Source: Candidatus Rokuibacteriota bacterium (GTDB taxonomy: Bacteria > Methylomirabilota > Methylomirabilia > Rokubacteriales > CSP1-6). Taken from it: a stretch of DNA of 64,000 nt. The stretch is taken from contig QHSX01000065.1 of assembly GCA_003221695.1 (NCBI GenBank), positions 62,001 to 126,000 of the forward strand. Reading direction: 5' to 3'. The position numbers and the translations under genes are program-made. Of this stretch, positions 18,458 to 29,270 are shown one piece after another; within the stretch, counting starts at the first letter, position 1, and each line of letters opens with the position of its first letter. The notes below the pieces were generated by a model that worked only from the letters and a program-made list of their open reading frames with translations, was not told the origin of the DNA and did not search any database.

Positions 18458-19566
18458 GCCAGGGCAAGGCCGCCGTTTTCTTCGGCCCGGGCAAGCCGTT
18501 CGAGATCCGGGAGCTCCCGCTGCCCGAGGTGGAGCCCGACGCCGTCCTCATCCGCGTGGCGCTCGCCAACGTGTGCGGCTCCGACCTCCACTTCTGGCGC
18601 GGCGACGCGCCGCTGCGCCTGCCCGACGACGGTTGGATCTACGGCCACGAGATGACCGGTCGCGTGGCCCGGCTCGGCGCGCGAGTGAAGACCGACTCGC
18701 TCGGGCGGCCGCTGAAAGAGGGCGACCGGGTCGCCTACACGTACTTCTATCCTTGCGGGCGCTGCTACGCGTGCCTCGCCAACGAGCCCGCCGCTTGTCC
18801 CGCGAAGATCGAGCGGCCGCGAGGGCCGTCCGAGTTTCCGCACTTCCACGGCGCGTTCGCCGAGTACTACTATCTGCGGCCGCGCGGCGCGCTCTTCCTC
18901 GTCCCCGACGCGCTGCCCGACGAGATGGTCGCACCGGTGAACTGCGCCCTCTCGCAGGTGATCTTCGGGCTCGGGAAGGCGGGCCTGGCCTTCGGCGGGA
19001 GCGTCGTGATCCAGGGCGCCGGCGGCCTCGGGATCCAGGCGGCGGCGGTCGCCCGGGACATGGGCGCGGCGACGGTGATCGTGGTCGATCAACTCCCGGG
19101 GCGACTCGAGTTGGCGCGGGCGTTCGGCGCCGACCACACGATCAACCTCAAGGAGATCCCCGACCGCAAGGAGCGCGTCACGCTCGTACGGAAGTGGACG
19201 GGCGGTGGCGGCGCGGACGTCGCCTGTGACTTCGTCGGCTTTCCGCAGGTGATCCCGGAGGGGATCGAAATGCTTCGGTCGGGCGGCACGTACCTCGAGA
19301 TCGGGACGATCAGCCGCGGCGCCAAGGTCGAACTCGAGCCGTCCGTGCTCGTCTGGGGGTCGAAGAAGATCGTGGGCGTGATCCAGTACGATCCGTGGGT
19401 CATCCCCCGCGCGCTCGACTTCCTCGTGCGCAACCGCGGGCGCTTCCCCTTCGACCGACTCCTCTCGCACAAGTACCCGCTCGAGCAGATCAATCAGGCG
19501 TTCGCCGACTCGGAGTGGCACGACCGGGAGACGACGACGCTCACGCGCGCGGCCCTCGTACCCTGA
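18454..19566 (+). CDS. Zinc-dependent medium-chain alcohol dehydrogenase
   Basis: 370 aa MDR-superfamily enzyme. Catalytic zinc ligands are Cys in NVCGSDLH and His-Glu in GHEMTG; the structural zinc site is [15 protein letters not shown] (C-x2-C-x2-C-x7-C). The NAD-binding motif is [10 protein letters not shown]. It resembles sorbitol/threonine dehydrogenase-like enzymes, but the substrate cannot be fixed; the segment between the zinc lobe and the cofactor domain is longer than in simple alcohol dehydrogenases. It starts inside the lysC stop (ATGA overlap), although no link to aspartate metabolism is obvious. Confidence 0.88.
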   Translation: MSQGKAAVFFGPGKPFEIRELPLPEVEPDAVLIRVALANVCGSDLHFWRGDAPLRLPDDGWIYGHEMTGRVARLGARVKTDSLGRPLKEGDRVAYTYFYPCGRCYACLANEPAACPAKIERPRGPSEFPHFHGAFAEYYYLRPRGALFLVPDALPDEMVAPVNCALSQVIFGLGKAGLAFGGSVVIQGAGGLGIQAAAVARDMGAATVIVVDQLPGRLELARAFGADHTINLKEIPDRKERVTLVRKWTGGGGADVACDFVGFPQVIPEGIEMLRSGGTYLEIGTISRGAKVELEPSVLVWGSKKIVGVIQYDPWVIPRALDFLVRNRGRFPFDRLLSHKYPLEQINQAFADSEWHDRETTTLTRAALVP

Positions 19567-19604
19567 CAAGCCGCGCGCCGGGTCTTGTGCTTCGCCGCGG
19601 GTTG

Positions 19605-19620
19605 TGGCACGGTGCCTGCC
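19605..19620 (+). promoter_or_regulatory. Sigma-54-like (-24/-12) promoter before the first iorAB pair
   Basis: TGGCACGGTGCCTGCC fits the consensus TGGCACG-N4-TTGCW with the essential GG and GC at correct spacing; only the first T and the last base of the -12 box differ. Transcription would start near 19631, ahead of a strong ribosome site (GGGGAGGG) and the ATG at 19655. The same bases can form a 7-bp hairpin (CACGGTG 19608-19614, CACCGTG 19620-19626). Confidence 0.5.
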
Positions 19621-19654
19621 ACCGTGGCCGATGGCCACACCCGGGGAGGGACCC

Positions 19655-20113
19655 ATGGCTCAACTTCTGATCAATGGCAAGACCTTCATGGTCGACGCCG
19701 ATCCCGCGACGCCGCTCCTGTGGGTCATCCGCGAGCGGCTACAGCTGACCGGCACCAAGTTCGGCTGCGGGATGGCCCAGTGCGGCGCCTGCACAATCCA
19801 CCTCGACGGCGCGGCGGTGCGGTCGTGCCAGACGAGCCTCGCCCAGGCCGCCGGCAAGAAGATCACGACGATCGAAGGCCTCCATCCCAAGGGTGAGCAC
19901 CCCCTCCAGAAGGCGTGGATCGCCGAGCAGGTGCCGCAGTGCGGCTACTGCCAGTCGGGCCAGATCATGCAAGCGGCGGCGCTCCTGGCGAAGAATCCGA
20001 ACCCGACCGACGAGGAGATCGTGGCCGCGATGACCGGCAACATCTGCCGTTGCGCCACGTATCTGCGCATCAAGCGCGCGATCAAGCGCGCCGCGCGGGA
20101 GGTGTCGTCATGA
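19655..20113 (+). CDS. (2Fe-2S) subunit of an IorA-type molybdenum hydroxylase
   Basis: 152 aa small subunit of the xanthine dehydrogenase superfamily, isoquinoline 1-oxidoreductase alpha type. The plant-ferredoxin-like cluster cysteines are in [16 protein letters not shown] and the following SC; the second, helical-bundle cluster is in QCGYCQSGQ and CRCATY. It passes electrons from the molybdenum subunit to an external acceptor. No signal peptide, so export would rely on the Tat signal of its partner. ATG at 19655 has GGGGAGGG 4 bases upstream. It overlaps the large subunit by 4 bases. Confidence 0.93.
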   Translation: MAQLLINGKTFMVDADPATPLLWVIRERLQLTGTKFGCGMAQCGACTIHLDGAAVRSCQTSLAQAAGKKITTIEGLHPKGEHPLQKAWIAEQVPQCGYCQSGQIMQAAALLAKNPNPTDEEIVAAMTGNICRCATYLRIKRAIKRAAREVSS

Positions 20114-22278
20114 GCCCCGAGCTGAGCCGCCGGGATTTCCTCAAGTCCACCGCCCTCGCGGGTGCGGGCCTCACGTTGCGTTTCACGATTCCGGGCGTCG
20201 ACACGGCGTCGGCCGCCGCCTCGTTCGAGCCGAACGCCGCCCTCACGATCACGCCGGACGGCTTCGTCACCGTGCATATCACCAAGGCGGAGATGGGCCA
20301 GGGCGTCGGCACCGCGCTCGCCCAGATCGTCGCCGAAGAGCTGGAAGCCGACTGGAAGGACATCCGCATCGATTACCCGATGAACGACCCGAAGTTCGGC
20401 CTCATGCTGACCGGCGGGAGCTGGTCGGTGAACTGGACGTTCGACTCCCTCTCGCGTGCAGGCGCTGGCGCGAGGATGCTCTTGATCGAGGCCGCCGCCA
20501 AACAGATGGGCGTGGCGGCCGCGGACTGTGTCGCGGCGGACAGTCGGGTCAGGCACCTGCCGACCGGACGGTCGATGGCGTACGGGGAAATCGTCGCCAA
20601 GGTCCCGATCACGCGGACCCTCTCCGAGGAAGATCTCAAGAAGATCGCGCTCAAGAAGCCGAGCCAGTACCGGATCGTCGGCACGTGGATCCCGCGGCTC
20701 GACATCCCGGAGAAGACCAACGGGCGCGCCAAGTTCGGCATCGACACGTTCCTGCCGGGGATGGTGTACGCCAAGGTGGCGTACCCGCCCACCCGGGAGG
20801 GTGGCAAGCACACGTCCGTCGACGACAGCGCCGCGAAGCGCGTGAAGGGCTACATCCGGACGGTCGTGAACGACGACATCGTCGCCGTGGTCGCAGACAC
20901 CTACGAGAACGCGGTGAAGGCGCGCGACGCGCTGAAGGTCACCTGGAACCCGGGCTCGTACGCCAACGTCAGCACGGAGTCGATCTTCGCCGAGTACGCG
21001 CGGAAGGCGAAAGAGGACACCACCTCACCGGCGTGGGTCGAGCAGGGCGACATCCGGTCCGGGATGGCGGAGGCGGTCCGGACCCACGAGGCCACCTTCA
21101 CGACCGACTACGTCGCGCACATGCAGATGGAGCCGATGAACTGCGTGGTGCGGTTCGAGAACGGCGTGTACGACATCTACACGGGCAGCCAGTTCCAGAC
21201 GATGGCGGTCGGGACGCTATCGAAGAAGCTCGGCGTCGAGGAATCGAAGATCCGGATCCACCAGCACTACCTGGGCGGGGGATTCGGCCGGCGGCTCGAG
21301 CCGGACGTCATCCTGGAGGGTGCGCTGATCGCGCGCGAGGTCAAGCGCCCCGTGAAGCTCATCCGCTCCCGTGAGGAGGACCTCCGCCGCGACTATTACC
21401 GGTCCGCCACGCTGCAGGTGCTCAAGGGGGGCCTCGGCGCCAACGGAAAGATCGTGGCCTGGCAGAACACGCTCGTCGCCGCCTACCCCGGAGAGCGGTA
21501 CGGCGGGCTCGACGACAAGGGGCGCGACCAGTTCTCGCTCAACGGCAGCGACCACGTGTACGATGTCCCGAACCAGTTCGTCCGAGCCATCCGTTCCGAG
21601 ACCGGGATATCGGTCGGCTACGTCCGTGCCGTGGCACCCAACTACACGTTCTTCGCGGTCGAGACCTTCATGGACGAGCTCGCGCATCTGGCGGGCGTCG
21701 ACCCGGTCGCCTTCCGCCTCTCCATGCTGGGGAGCACGCCGCGCCTGGCCAGCGTCCTGAAGCTCGCCGCCGAGAAGGGAGGCTGGGGCACACCCCTGCC
21801 GCCGAACGTCGGCCGCGGGGTCGCCTGCGTGACCGCGCAGGAGAAGAAGTCGCCCACCTGGACGGCCTCGGTGGTCGAGGCGCAGGTCGATCCGACCACG
21901 GGCCGGGTCCGCGTCCGGCGGGTCACGTGCGCGGTGGACTGCGGTATCGTCGTCAACCCCGACGGCGCGCGCGCGCAGATCGAGGGCTCCGTGCTCTTCG
22001 GGGTGTCGAACGCGCTGAAGGAGTATGGCACCGTGGCCAACGGCGCCCTCGTCCAGTCGAACTTCCACGACTACCACGTGCTGCGAATGGACGAGGTCCC
22101 GGACGTCGAGATCCATGTGGTCGACTCCACGGAGTATCCGACCGGCCTCGGCGAGCCCGGCACCACGACGATCGCGCCCGCGCTCTCGAACGCGATCTTC
22201 GCGGCGACCGGCGCGCGGGTCCGGAGCGTGCCGCTCCTCCCGTCGCGCGTGCTGAAGGCGATTCAGCAGAAAGCGTAG
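20110..22278 (+). CDS. Molybdopterin-binding subunit, IorB-type (aldehyde/isoquinoline oxidoreductase family)
   Basis: 722 aa. A twin-arginine signal (SRRDFLK, about 6-12, then a hydrophobic stretch to residue 35) marks it as periplasmic. The cofactor domains contain GGGFGRR and the catalytic Glu near 682 in [12 protein letters not shown]. The family hydroxylates N-heterocycles or oxidises aldehydes. No FAD subunit is present, as is usual for the IorAB subgroup, where a cytochrome c accepts electrons; no cytochrome gene is in the window. Substrate unknown. The second, convergent pair at 22425-25036 is a paralogue. Confidence 0.92.
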   Translation: MSPELSRRDFLKSTALAGAGLTLRFTIPGVDTASAAASFEPNAALTITPDGFVTVHITKAEMGQGVGTALAQIVAEELEADWKDIRIDYPMNDPKFGLMLTGGSWSVNWTFDSLSRAGAGARMLLIEAAAKQMGVAAADCVAADSRVRHLPTGRSMAYGEIVAKVPITRTLSEEDLKKIALKKPSQYRIVGTWIPRLDIPEKTNGRAKFGIDTFLPGMVYAKVAYPPTREGGKHTSVDDSAAKRVKGYIRTVVNDDIVAVVADTYENAVKARDALKVTWNPGSYANVSTESIFAEYARKAKEDTTSPAWVEQGDIRSGMAEAVRTHEATFTTDYVAHMQMEPMNCVVRFENGVYDIYTGSQFQTMAVGTLSKKLGVEESKIRIHQHYLGGGFGRRLEPDVILEGALIAREVKRPVKLIRSREEDLRRDYYRSATLQVLKGGLGANGKIVAWQNTLVAAYPGERYGGLDDKGRDQFSLNGSDHVYDVPNQFVRAIRSETGISVGYVRAVAPNYTFFAVETFMDELAHLAGVDPVAFRLSMLGSTPRLASVLKLAAEKGGWGTPLPPNVGRGVACVTAQEKKSPTWTASVVEAQVDPTTGRVRVRRVTCAVDCGIVVNPDGARAQIEGSVLFGVSNALKEYGTVANGALVQSNFHDYHVLRMDEVPDVEIHVVDSTEYPTGLGEPGTTTIAPALSNAIFAATGARVRSVPLLPSRVLKAIQQKA

Positions 22279-22285
22279 CGAGACA

Positions 22286-22342
22286 CTCGGAGGGGGGCGA
22301 CTTCACAGGCCCGCCCGACGGGGCGCGTCGGCCCCCTCCGAG
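22286..22342. terminator. Long stem-loop between converging iorB genes
   Basis: Arms 22286-22301 and 22327-22342 are 16 bp each with one mismatch (core CTCGGAGGGGG), loop 25. It begins 8 bases after the first iorB stop and works on both strands. The right arm and its continuation (CCCCTCCGAGACC) recur in the element inside comEC at about 27492. Confidence 0.6.
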
Positions 22343-22353
22343 ACCGGGGGAAG

Positions 22354-22371
22354 CGCTCCCGAGAGGGAGCG
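22354..22371. terminator. Second hairpin between the iorB genes
   Basis: CGCTCCC (22354-22360) and GGGAGCG (22365-22371) make a perfect 7-bp stem capped by a GAGA tetraloop. With the larger hairpin before it, it separates the two converging operons. Confidence 0.5.
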
Positions 22372-22424
22372 AACCTCCAGGACCGATGGCGCGGGCGAAG
22401 TCCGCGCTCGAACCGCTCCTGGTC

Positions 22425-24572
22425 CTACACGCGCTTGAGCTCCTCACGGTCGATCGGGAGCGTGCGGATGCGCTTGCCCGTCACCACGTAGATCGCGTTG
22501 CAGACGGCGGGCGCCACGGTCGGCACACCCGGCTCGCCGAGGCCGCCCGGCGCCTCGCCGGAATCGAGGATGTGCACGTCGACGACCGGCATCTCGTTGA
22601 TGCGGGACATCGGATAGTCGTTGAAGTTCGACTGCTGCACACGACCGCGATCGATCGTGATCCGGCCGTAGAACGTCGCCGTGAGCGCGTACACCACGCC
22701 CCCCTCCATCTGCGCCTTGACCTGGTCGGGATTGACCGCGAGGCCGGGATCGATCGCGGCGACGAGCCGGTGGACGCGGACGGCGCCGTCCGCGGCGACC
22801 GACACCTCGGCCACCGTGGCGGCGTAGCTGCCGTAGGAGAAGACGACGGCGATGCCGCGTCCACGCCCGGGCGGGAGCGGCGCCCCCCAGCTCGCCTTGG
22901 TCGCGGCCAGCTCGAGCACCGCCTTGTGGCGGGGCGACTTGCCGAGCAGCGCCCGCCGGTACTCGTACGGGTCACGGCCGGCCAGGTGCGCCAGCTCGTC
23001 GATGAAGCTCTCGATGATGAACCCGTTCTGCGACGCGCCGACCGAGCGCCAGAACCCGATCGGGATGCCGAAGTCCTTGTTGGTCCACTCGATGCGGAGA
23101 TTCGGCACGTCGTAGGGCATGTTGCGCACGGCTTCCACCGCGGCGGGATCGACCTCGCCCGCCTTGACGCGCCCCTTCTGGATCAGGATGCCTGGCCCCA
23201 CCATCCGCGTGCGCCACGCGGCGGGCATGCCGTTGGCGTCGAGCGCGGCCCGGAAGGAGTTGTACGTCGCCGGACGGTAGAAGCCGTGGGTGATGTCGTC
23301 CTCGCGCGTCCACATGACCTTCACGGGTGCGCCGACGGCCTTCGCCGTCTCGACGGCGTCGGTGATGAAGTCGACCTCACCGCGACGGCCGAAGCCGCCG
23401 CCGAGGAGTGTCGTGTGGACGGTGACCTTCTCGGGCGGGAGCCCGGTGAGCCGCGCGGCCGTCGCCTGGGTGCCTCCAGGGTTCTGCGTCGGCGCCCAGA
23501 TCACACAGGCCTCGGGCGTCACCTGCGCCGTCGCGTTCATCGGCTCCATGCACGCGTGCTCGAGGAACGGCACCTGGTAGACCGCCTCGTGCACGCGCCC
23601 GCCCGCGGCCAGCACGCGCTCGGCGTCACCGTCGTTGCGGGCGACCTGACCCGGCTGTTTGGCGGCGGCCTCGTACTCGCGCGCGATCATGGCGCTCGAC
23701 ACCTGGGCGGTCGGCCCCTCGTCCCAGGTCACCTGGAGCGCCTTGCGCCCCTGGAGCGCCGACCAGAAGCCGTCGGCGACCACGGCGATGCCGTTGGACA
23801 CCTGGACGACGTGCTTGACGCCCCTCACCCGCTTCGCGGCCGTCCCGTCGAAGCTCTTCACCTTGCCGCCCAAGACGGGGCAGCGCTCGATCGAGGCGAC
23901 GAGCATCCCCGGCAGCCGCACGTCGACCCCGTAGATCCCGCGACCGGTGATCTTCTCGGGCGTGTCGCGCCGGTGGACGTGCTTGCCGATATAGCGGAAC
24001 TTGTCCGGGGTTTTGAGCTTCGGGTCCTGAGGGACGGGCAGCGCCTGGGCCCGGTCCACGAGCTGGCCGTAGAGGAGCCGGCGTCCGGTCGGCCGGTGGA
24101 CCACTGCGCCCGGCTCGGTCTCCACGCTCTCGACCGGCACCGCCCACTCGCTGGCCGCGGCTTGCATCAGCATCTCGCGCGCCGCAGCCGCGGCCTTGCG
24201 CCACATCGCGAGGTGGTCGCGAACGCCGCGGCTTCCGCCGTAGGACTGGTTGCCGGTGACGGGGTTCTTGTAGAGCCCGGGGTTGGCCGGCGCCTGCTCG
24301 ACGCGGACCTGGTCGAGGACGACGTCGAGCTCGTCGGCGATGATCATGGGCGTCGTCGTCAGCGAGCCCTGGCCCATTTCTGGCACGGAGTTGACGATCG
24401 TCACGACGCCGTCGCGGTCGATCCTGAGCCACTGGTTCGGCGCGAACACCCCCGGGCTCTCGGCGCGCGCGACCCCGCGGGCGGCGCGCACGACTGGGAA
24501 GCCGACGGCCAGCCCCGCACCGACCGCGAGGCCGCCCTTGAGGAGCGTGCGGCGGGAGACGAGCGTCGTCAT
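22425..24572 (-). CDS. Molybdopterin-binding subunit, IorB-type, second copy
   Basis: 715 aa, clearly homologous to the product of 20110-22278. It has a Tat signal (SRRTLLK, about 6-12, hydrophobic to residue 30), the [18 protein letters not shown] opening, cofactor motif [12 protein letters not shown] and the catalytic Glu in [12 protein letters not shown] near 675. The ATG at 24572 has GGAGG upstream; the frame stays open further upstream but there it covers the small-subunit gene. It overlaps the small subunit by 4 bases. Substrate probably differs from the first pair, since the middle of the protein diverges strongly. Confidence 0.92.
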   Translation of the reverse strand: MTTLVSRRTLLKGGLAVGAGLAVGFPVVRAARGVARAESPGVFAPNQWLRIDRDGVVTIVNSVPEMGQGSLTTTPMIIADELDVVLDQVRVEQAPANPGLYKNPVTGNQSYGGSRGVRDHLAMWRKAAAAAREMLMQAAASEWAVPVESVETEPGAVVHRPTGRRLLYGQLVDRAQALPVPQDPKLKTPDKFRYIGKHVHRRDTPEKITGRGIYGVDVRLPGMLVASIERCPVLGGKVKSFDGTAAKRVRGVKHVVQVSNGIAVVADGFWSALQGRKALQVTWDEGPTAQVSSAMIAREYEAAAKQPGQVARNDGDAERVLAAGGRVHEAVYQVPFLEHACMEPMNATAQVTPEACVIWAPTQNPGGTQATAARLTGLPPEKVTVHTTLLGGGFGRRGEVDFITDAVETAKAVGAPVKVMWTREDDITHGFYRPATYNSFRAALDANGMPAAWRTRMVGPGILIQKGRVKAGEVDPAAVEAVRNMPYDVPNLRIEWTNKDFGIPIGFWRSVGASQNGFIIESFIDELAHLAGRDPYEYRRALLGKSPRHKAVLELAATKASWGAPLPPGRGRGIAVVFSYGSYAATVAEVSVAADGAVRVHRLVAAIDPGLAVNPDQVKAQMEGGVVYALTATFYGRITIDRGRVQQSNFNDYPMSRINEMPVVDVHILDSGEAPGGLGEPGVPTVAPAVCNAIYVVTGKRIRTLPIDREELKRV

Positions 24573-25036
24573 CGCGCGCCTCCTTTCCCGAGGGCCGCAG
24601 CCCGGTGGATCGCGGCCCGGATGCGCTGGTAGGTCCCGCAGCGGCAGATGTTGCCCGACATCGCGCCGTCGATGTCGGCGTCTGTCGGGGAGGGCGTGCT
24701 GGTCAAGAGGGCCGCGGCCGACATGATCTGCCCCGGCTGGCAGTAGCCGCACTGGGGCACGTCCACCTCCGTCCACGCGCGCTGCACCGGGTGGTCGCCC
24801 TTGTCGGAAAGCCCCTCGATCGTGGTCACACGCTTGCCGGCGGCGGCCGAGGCGGGGGTGACACACGCTCGCACGGGCGCCCCATCGAGATGAACCGTGC
24901 ACGCGCCGCAGAGCGCCATCCCGCACGCGTACTTGGTTCCCGTCAGACCGAGCGTCTCCCGGATCACCCACAGGAGCGGCATCTCGGGCTGGACGTCGAT
25001 CTGGTGCCGTTTGCCGTTGACGGTCAGTGAGATCAT
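24569..25036 (-). CDS. (2Fe-2S) subunit of the second IorAB-type molybdenum hydroxylase
   Basis: 155 aa. Cluster cysteines are in [16 protein letters not shown] plus AC, and in QCGYCQPGQ and CRCGTY. By eye it is around 60 percent identical to the small subunit at 19655, so the two operons are paralogous. ATG at 25036 is preceded by AGGAGG at 6 bases, one of the best ribosome sites in the window. A perfect -35 hexamer TTGACA reads toward it at 25097-25092, but the -10 at normal spacing (TTTGTG) is weak. It lies divergently from comEA. Confidence 0.93.
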   Translation of the reverse strand: MISLTVNGKRHQIDVQPEMPLLWVIRETLGLTGTKYACGMALCGACTVHLDGAPVRACVTPASAAAGKRVTTIEGLSDKGDHPVQRAWTEVDVPQCGYCQPGQIMSAAALLTSTPSPTDADIDGAMSGNICRCGTYQRIRAAIHRAAALGKGGAR

Positions 25037-25163
25037 GGTGACCTCCTGGGCGAGAATCTGGCCGGCCTCACAAACACTAGCATCGCGTCCCTGTCAACTC
25101 TCTGCGACGCGTACGAAATCTTCGACTCTAGTCACGCGCCCCACGGCGTGGGATCGTCGGCGC

Positions 25164-25601
25164 ATGACGCTCTACTCTCGCCATCAGTTGGTCGTGCTGC
25201 TGATCCTCCTCTGCGCCGCGGGGCTCGGGCTCGTCATCGGTCACTGGCGCCGCGCTCACCCGGATGCCGTCGAGCGCCTGGAGCAGTTCGACCGGACCCC
25301 GCCGCCCGCGGGCTCACTCGCGCCCCCGTCGAGCTCGCCGGGACCGCCGCAGCCAGGACGTCCCCGCACGGCGTCACGGCCAACGCAACCGCCGTTGCGC
25401 GCGGCCCGCATCGACCTCAATCGCGCGGACGTGGCCGGGCTGACGCGGCTTCCCGGCATCGGGCGCGCGCTGGCGAGGCGCATCGTCCAGGCGCGCGAGG
25501 CCGACGGGCCATTCACCGCAGTGGACGACCTCCGGCGAGTGGGCGGCGTCAGTCGCCGCACGATCGAGGGGCTCCGACAGCTCGTGATCGTCACCCGCTG
25601 A
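25164..25601 (+). CDS. comEA: ComEA-like helix-hairpin-helix DNA-binding protein
   Basis: 145 aa. One N-terminal membrane helix (about 9-26, QLVVLLILLCAAGLGLVIG), a Pro-rich linker, then a C-terminal double helix-hairpin-helix module (IDLNRADVAGLTRLPGIG and DLRRVGGVSRRTIEGL). ComEA binds incoming double-stranded DNA in the periplasm during natural transformation. It is short but complete. It precedes comEC by 10 bases, the classic order, so the pair very likely serves DNA uptake. The start ATG has no strong ribosome site; the membrane helix right after it supports the choice. Confidence 0.85.
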   Translation: MTLYSRHQLVVLLILLCAAGLGLVIGHWRRAHPDAVERLEQFDRTPPPAGSLAPPSSSPGPPQPGRPRTASRPTQPPLRAARIDLNRADVAGLTRLPGIGRALARRIVQAREADGPFTAVDDLRRVGGVSRRTIEGLRQLVIVTR

Positions 25602-25611
25602 CGGGTGCTTC

Positions 25612-28023
25612 ATGCCATGGCGCACGATGCCGCTCGCGCCCGTCGCGATCGCGTTCGCCTTCGGCGTGGGCATCGCCCCGTGGGTGCGTGCGGACGTGGC
25701 CTGGACGACGTGCCTCGCCGCGCTCGCGAGCGCCGGCGCGCTCCTCCTCGCCGGCCGGACGTCCCGGGCGGCGGCCCTGCTCCTCGCCGGCGTCGCGGCC
25801 GTCGGCGCGCTCCGCGGGATCGAGGCGCCCTTGCCGCTCGACCACGTCGCGCGCCTCGCGCTGCCGCGGACCGCGCACGTGGATGGCCGGCTCGCCGCCG
25901 AGCCGGTCCAGTGGGCCCCGGACCGCCTCCGTCTCCTCATCGACGCCGAGCGCGTCGACGGCCTCCCCCGCACGGGACGGATCCAGGCGACCGTGTACGG
26001 CGTGACGCCACCACTGGCCGTCGGCCAGCGGATCACCGCCGAGCTCACGCTGTACCCCGCGATCGGGTTCCGAAACCCGGGAACGTTCGACTACGCCGAG
26101 CGCCTCAAGCAGGAGGACATCCACGTCACGGCAGCGACGCGCGCCGATCGGCTCACGCGGGTCGACGACTTCGCGCCGCCCTGGCCGGCGCGGATCAAGC
26201 GGGCGTCGCTGGCGGCGATCTCACAGGCGTTGCCGCCGACTTCTGCGGCTCTCCTGACGGGCCTCCTGCTGGGCGAGCGGACCGCGCTGCCGTCCGAGCT
26301 CGACGAGGGCTTCCGCCGCGCCGGCGTCTATCACGTCCTCGCGGTGTCCGGCTTCAACGTCGCGTTGCTCGCCGGGGCGACGCTCGCGCTCTGCCGGCTC
26401 GCCCGTGTCGGCCGCCGCCCATCCGCGGTCGCCGCGATCGTCGTCGTCGTCGGCTTCGCGGCGGTCGTCGGACCCGAGCCCTCGGTGCTGCGCGCCGTCG
26501 TCATGGCGGTGCTGGTCCTCGCGGCGCTCCTCCTGGAGCGGGAGGCGTCGGTCACCAACAGCCTCGCCCTCGCCGCGCTGGCGACCCTCGCCGTCCACCC
26601 GGGTGACCTGCGCGACCCGGGCTTCCAACTCTCATTCGCCGCGACGGCGGGGATCGTGGCGGCGCCGATGCCGCGTGGCGTGATTGCCGGCGCGATCGCC
26701 ATCAGCGCGGCGGCCCAGCTCGCGATCCTGCCGATCACCCTCACCCACTTCAATCAGCTCTCGACGATCGGTGTCGTCGTGAACCTGGCGGTCGTGCCCC
26801 TCGCGGGCGTGGCCACGGTCGCGGGGCTCCTCGCGGTCGGCGTCGCTTTCCTGAGCGCGGGCGCAGCACAGGTCGCCTTCGACGCGGTCTGGCCGCTCCT
26901 GCTGGCACTCCGCGCCCTGGTCGCGCTCGCGGCCACGGTGCCCGGCGCGCTCGTACACCTGCCGGCGCCACACTGGGTCGCGAGCGCCTGTTACGCGGGG
27001 GCCCTCGCGCTGGGCCTCGTCTGGTGGCGCTGCCGCGTCGAGCGGCCTCGTGTCGGGGGACCGAGCGGCGCGGCCGCCCTCCTCCTGCTCGCGCTCGCTG
27101 CCGCCGTGGCCGCCTGGCCTCTCCTCAGGCCCCCCGACGGCCGCCTGCGCGTCATCGTCCTCGACGTCGGCCAGGGCGACGCGATCGTCGTCGAGGCGCC
27201 CGACGGGCGCGTGCTGCTTGTGGACAGCGGCGCGGGAGGCCCGATGAGGCTCGATGCGGGCGCGCACGTGGTGGCGCCGTTTCTGTGGAACCGTGGGCAC
27301 CTGCGGCTCGCAGGCGCGATCGTCACGCATCAAGACGCCGATCACGCCGGCGGGATGGCATCGATCGGCCGCCGCTTCGACATCGGGCCAGGGGTCGATG
27401 CCGAGACCCTTGCCCGTGGCCCTGTCTGGATCGGCGGCGCGATGCTCTCGCTGTTGGATGCTCGCGCGACAGACAGGGCGGGGGATCGGGGCCCCTCCGA
27501 GACCCGTAGCTTCTGGGCGTTGCCAGGCGCGACGCACGAGACACTTCCGCAGCGGGACCGGGTGGTAGCGTGGTCGAGGAGGGGCGCCGACCCCCCGCCC
27601 CGCCCGTCCCGCCGCGACCGGAACGACGAGGCCCTCGTGCTACGGATCGAATACGGGCTCGCGTCGTTTCTCCTGGCGTCCGACATCGAGTCCGCGCGCG
27701 AGCAAGCCCTCGTCGTCGCGCGGGCGCCGCTCACCGCGACGGTCCTCAAGGTCGCGCACCACGGCTCGCGCACGTCGAGCACTCCCGCGTTCCTCGGAGC
27801 CGTCGGCCCAACGATCGCCGTGATCTCGGTCGGCCCGCGCAATCCGTACGGCCACCCCGATCCCGGCGTGCTCGAGCGTCTCGCGGCGGCGGGCGCGCGC
27901 CTCTACCGGACCGACCGCGACGGCGCGGTGATCTTCGAGACCGACGGCCGGACGCTCACGGTCACCCGCTGGGCCGCCCGGACGACCGACCGCGTCTGCC
28001 TCGATCCCGAGGCGATTTGCTAG
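25612..28023 (+). CDS. comEC: ComEC/Rec2 DNA-uptake channel
   Basis: 803 aa polytopic inner-membrane protein that passes one DNA strand into the cytoplasm. Domain order is an N-terminal DUF4131/OB-like part, the competence membrane domain (from about 205; [21 protein letters not shown], then [11 protein letters not shown]), and a C-terminal metallo-beta-lactamase-like domain from about 510 with [10 protein letters not shown] near 573 and [11 protein letters not shown] near 712. All key metal motifs are present. Between residues about 621 and 664 an Arg/Pro-rich stretch is encoded by a palindrome-bounded insertion (27476-27600) that keeps the frame. Forms an operon with comEA. Confidence 0.93.
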   Translation: MPWRTMPLAPVAIAFAFGVGIAPWVRADVAWTTCLAALASAGALLLAGRTSRAAALLLAGVAAVGALRGIEAPLPLDHVARLALPRTAHVDGRLAAEPVQWAPDRLRLLIDAERVDGLPRTGRIQATVYGVTPPLAVGQRITAELTLYPAIGFRNPGTFDYAERLKQEDIHVTAATRADRLTRVDDFAPPWPARIKRASLAAISQALPPTSAALLTGLLLGERTALPSELDEGFRRAGVYHVLAVSGFNVALLAGATLALCRLARVGRRPSAVAAIVVVVGFAAVVGPEPSVLRAVVMAVLVLAALLLEREASVTNSLALAALATLAVHPGDLRDPGFQLSFAATAGIVAAPMPRGVIAGAIAISAAAQLAILPITLTHFNQLSTIGVVVNLAVVPLAGVATVAGLLAVGVAFLSAGAAQVAFDAVWPLLLALRALVALAATVPGALVHLPAPHWVASACYAGALALGLVWWRCRVERPRVGGPSGAAALLLLALAAAVAAWPLLRPPDGRLRVIVLDVGQGDAIVVEAPDGRVLLVDSGAGGPMRLDAGAHVVAPFLWNRGHLRLAGAIVTHQDADHAGGMASIGRRFDIGPGVDAETLARGPVWIGGAMLSLLDARATDRAGDRGPSETRSFWALPGATHETLPQRDRVVAWSRRGADPPPRPSRRDRNDEALVLRIEYGLASFLLASDIESAREQALVVARAPLTATVLKVAHHGSRTSSTPAFLGAVGPTIAVISVGPRNPYGHPDPGVLERLAAAGARLYRTDRDGAVIFETDGRTLTVTRWAARTTDRVCLDPEAIC
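27476..27600. mobile_element. MITE-like palindromic element inserted in frame in comEC
   Basis: Left arm 27476-27504 and right arm 27572-27600 are 29-base inverted repeats matching at 25 of 29 positions (core GCCCCTCC). They enclose 67 bases. No transposase is encoded. The left arm shares CCCCTCCGAGACC with the intergenic hairpin at 22333-22345, and the rpoA terminator at 30054 has a similar CCCCTCCGAG. The encoded residues do not look like ComEC sequence. Confidence 0.5.
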
Positions 28024-28034
28024 AATTCAGCGCC

Positions 28035-29270
28035 ATGGCGAGGGTCAACGACCACTACCTGAAGCTCCGGTCGAGCTACCTCTTCTCGGAGATCGCGCGG
28101 CGCGTGAGGGCGTTCCAGGACGCGCACCCGGACGCCAGGCTCATCCGCCTGGGGATCGGCGACGTCACCCGTCCGCTGGCCCCCGCGGTCATCAAGGCGA
28201 TGCACGCCGCGGTGGACGAGATGGCGCGCGCCGAGACGTTCAAGGGGTACGGCCCGGAGGCGGGCTACGACTTCCTCGTCGAGCTGATCGCCAAGCACGA
28301 CTTCGGCGAGCGCGGCGTCACCGTCTCGCCCGACGAGATCTTCGTCAGCGACGGCGGCAAGAGCGACTCGGCGAACATCCAGGAGATCTTCGCCCCCGAA
28401 TGCGTCGTCGCCATCATCGACCCGATCTACCCCGTGTACCTGGACAGCAACGTGATGGCGGGACGGGCGGGAGCGGCGCGCGACGACGGCCGCTACGACC
28501 GGGTCGTCTACCTGCCCTGCACCGTGGAGAACGGCTTCGAGCCGCCGCTCCCCGAGCGCCACGTGGACCTCATCTACCTGTGCTTCCCGAACAACCCCAC
28601 CGGGGCCGTCCTCGGGCGCGCGGCGCTCAGACGCTGGGTGGACTGGGCGCGGCGCGAGGGCGCCGTGCTCCTCTACGACGCCGCGTACGAAGCGTACATT
28701 CGCGACCCGGAGATCCCGCACTCGATCTACGAGATCGAGGGCGCGCGCGGCGTCGCGATCGAGTTCCGCAGCTTCTCGAAGACGGCGGGTTTCACCGGCA
28801 CGCGTTGCGCGTTCACCGTCGTGCCCAAAGACCTCATGGGTCGCGACGGAGCCGGCCAGGCGGTGAGCCTCAACGCGCTCTGGTTCCGGCGCCAGTCGAC
28901 GAAGTTCAACGGCGCGCCCTATGTCGTCCAGCGGGCGGCCGCCGCCGTCTACACCGACGAGGGGCGCCGCGAGATCCGGTCGGCGATCGATTTCTACCTG
29001 GAGAACGCCCGGATCATCCGGGAGGGGCTCGAGGCGGCGGGGCTCAGGGTCTATGGCGGGAAGAACGCGCCGTACATCTGGGTGAAGACGCCGCCGGGGC
29101 TCGGCTCGTGGGACTTCTTCGACCGGCTGCTCGGCCAGGCGCACGTCGTCACCACGCCGGGTGCCGGGTTCGGGCCGAGCGGCGAGGGCTACGTGCGACT
29201 GACCGCGTTCGGCCGGCGGGCCGAGACCGAGGAGGCGGTCGAGCGGATCAAGACCCGCCTGGCGCGCTAA
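28035..29270 (+). CDS. dapL: LL-diaminopimelate aminotransferase
   Basis: 411 aa, the standard DapL length. It converts tetrahydrodipicolinate directly to LL-diaminopimelate with glutamate as donor, replacing the four-step DapD/C/E route. Signatures include [33 protein letters not shown], the PLP motif FPNNPTG and Schiff-base lysine K249 in [15 protein letters not shown]. It starts 11 bases after comEC; its pathway partners lysA, dapA and dapB lie 6 to 10 kb downstream. The absence of any dapD or dapE in the window fits this route but does not prove it genome-wide. Confidence 0.95.
   Translation: MARVNDHYLKLRSSYLFSEIARRVRAFQDAHPDARLIRLGIGDVTRPLAPAVIKAMHAAVDEMARAETFKGYGPEAGYDFLVELIAKHDFGERGVTVSPDEIFVSDGGKSDSANIQEIFAPECVVAIIDPIYPVYLDSNVMAGRAGAARDDGRYDRVVYLPCTVENGFEPPLPERHVDLIYLCFPNNPTGAVLGRAALRRWVDWARREGAVLLYDAAYEAYIRDPEIPHSIYEIEGARGVAIEFRSFSKTAGFTGTRCAFTVVPKDLMGRDGAGQAVSLNALWFRRQSTKFNGAPYVVQRAAAAVYTDEGRREIRSAIDFYLENARIIREGLEAAGLRVYGGKNAPYIWVKTPPGLGSWDFFDRLLGQAHVVTTPGAGFGPSGEGYVRLTAFGRRAETEEAVERIKTRLAR

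Noticed and set aside
19608-19626. Hairpin before the first iorAB pair as a terminator of the alcohol dehydrogenase gene
   Set aside because: The stem is only 7 bp with no T-tract, and the same bases match the sigma-54 consensus better; kept as promoter with moderate confidence.
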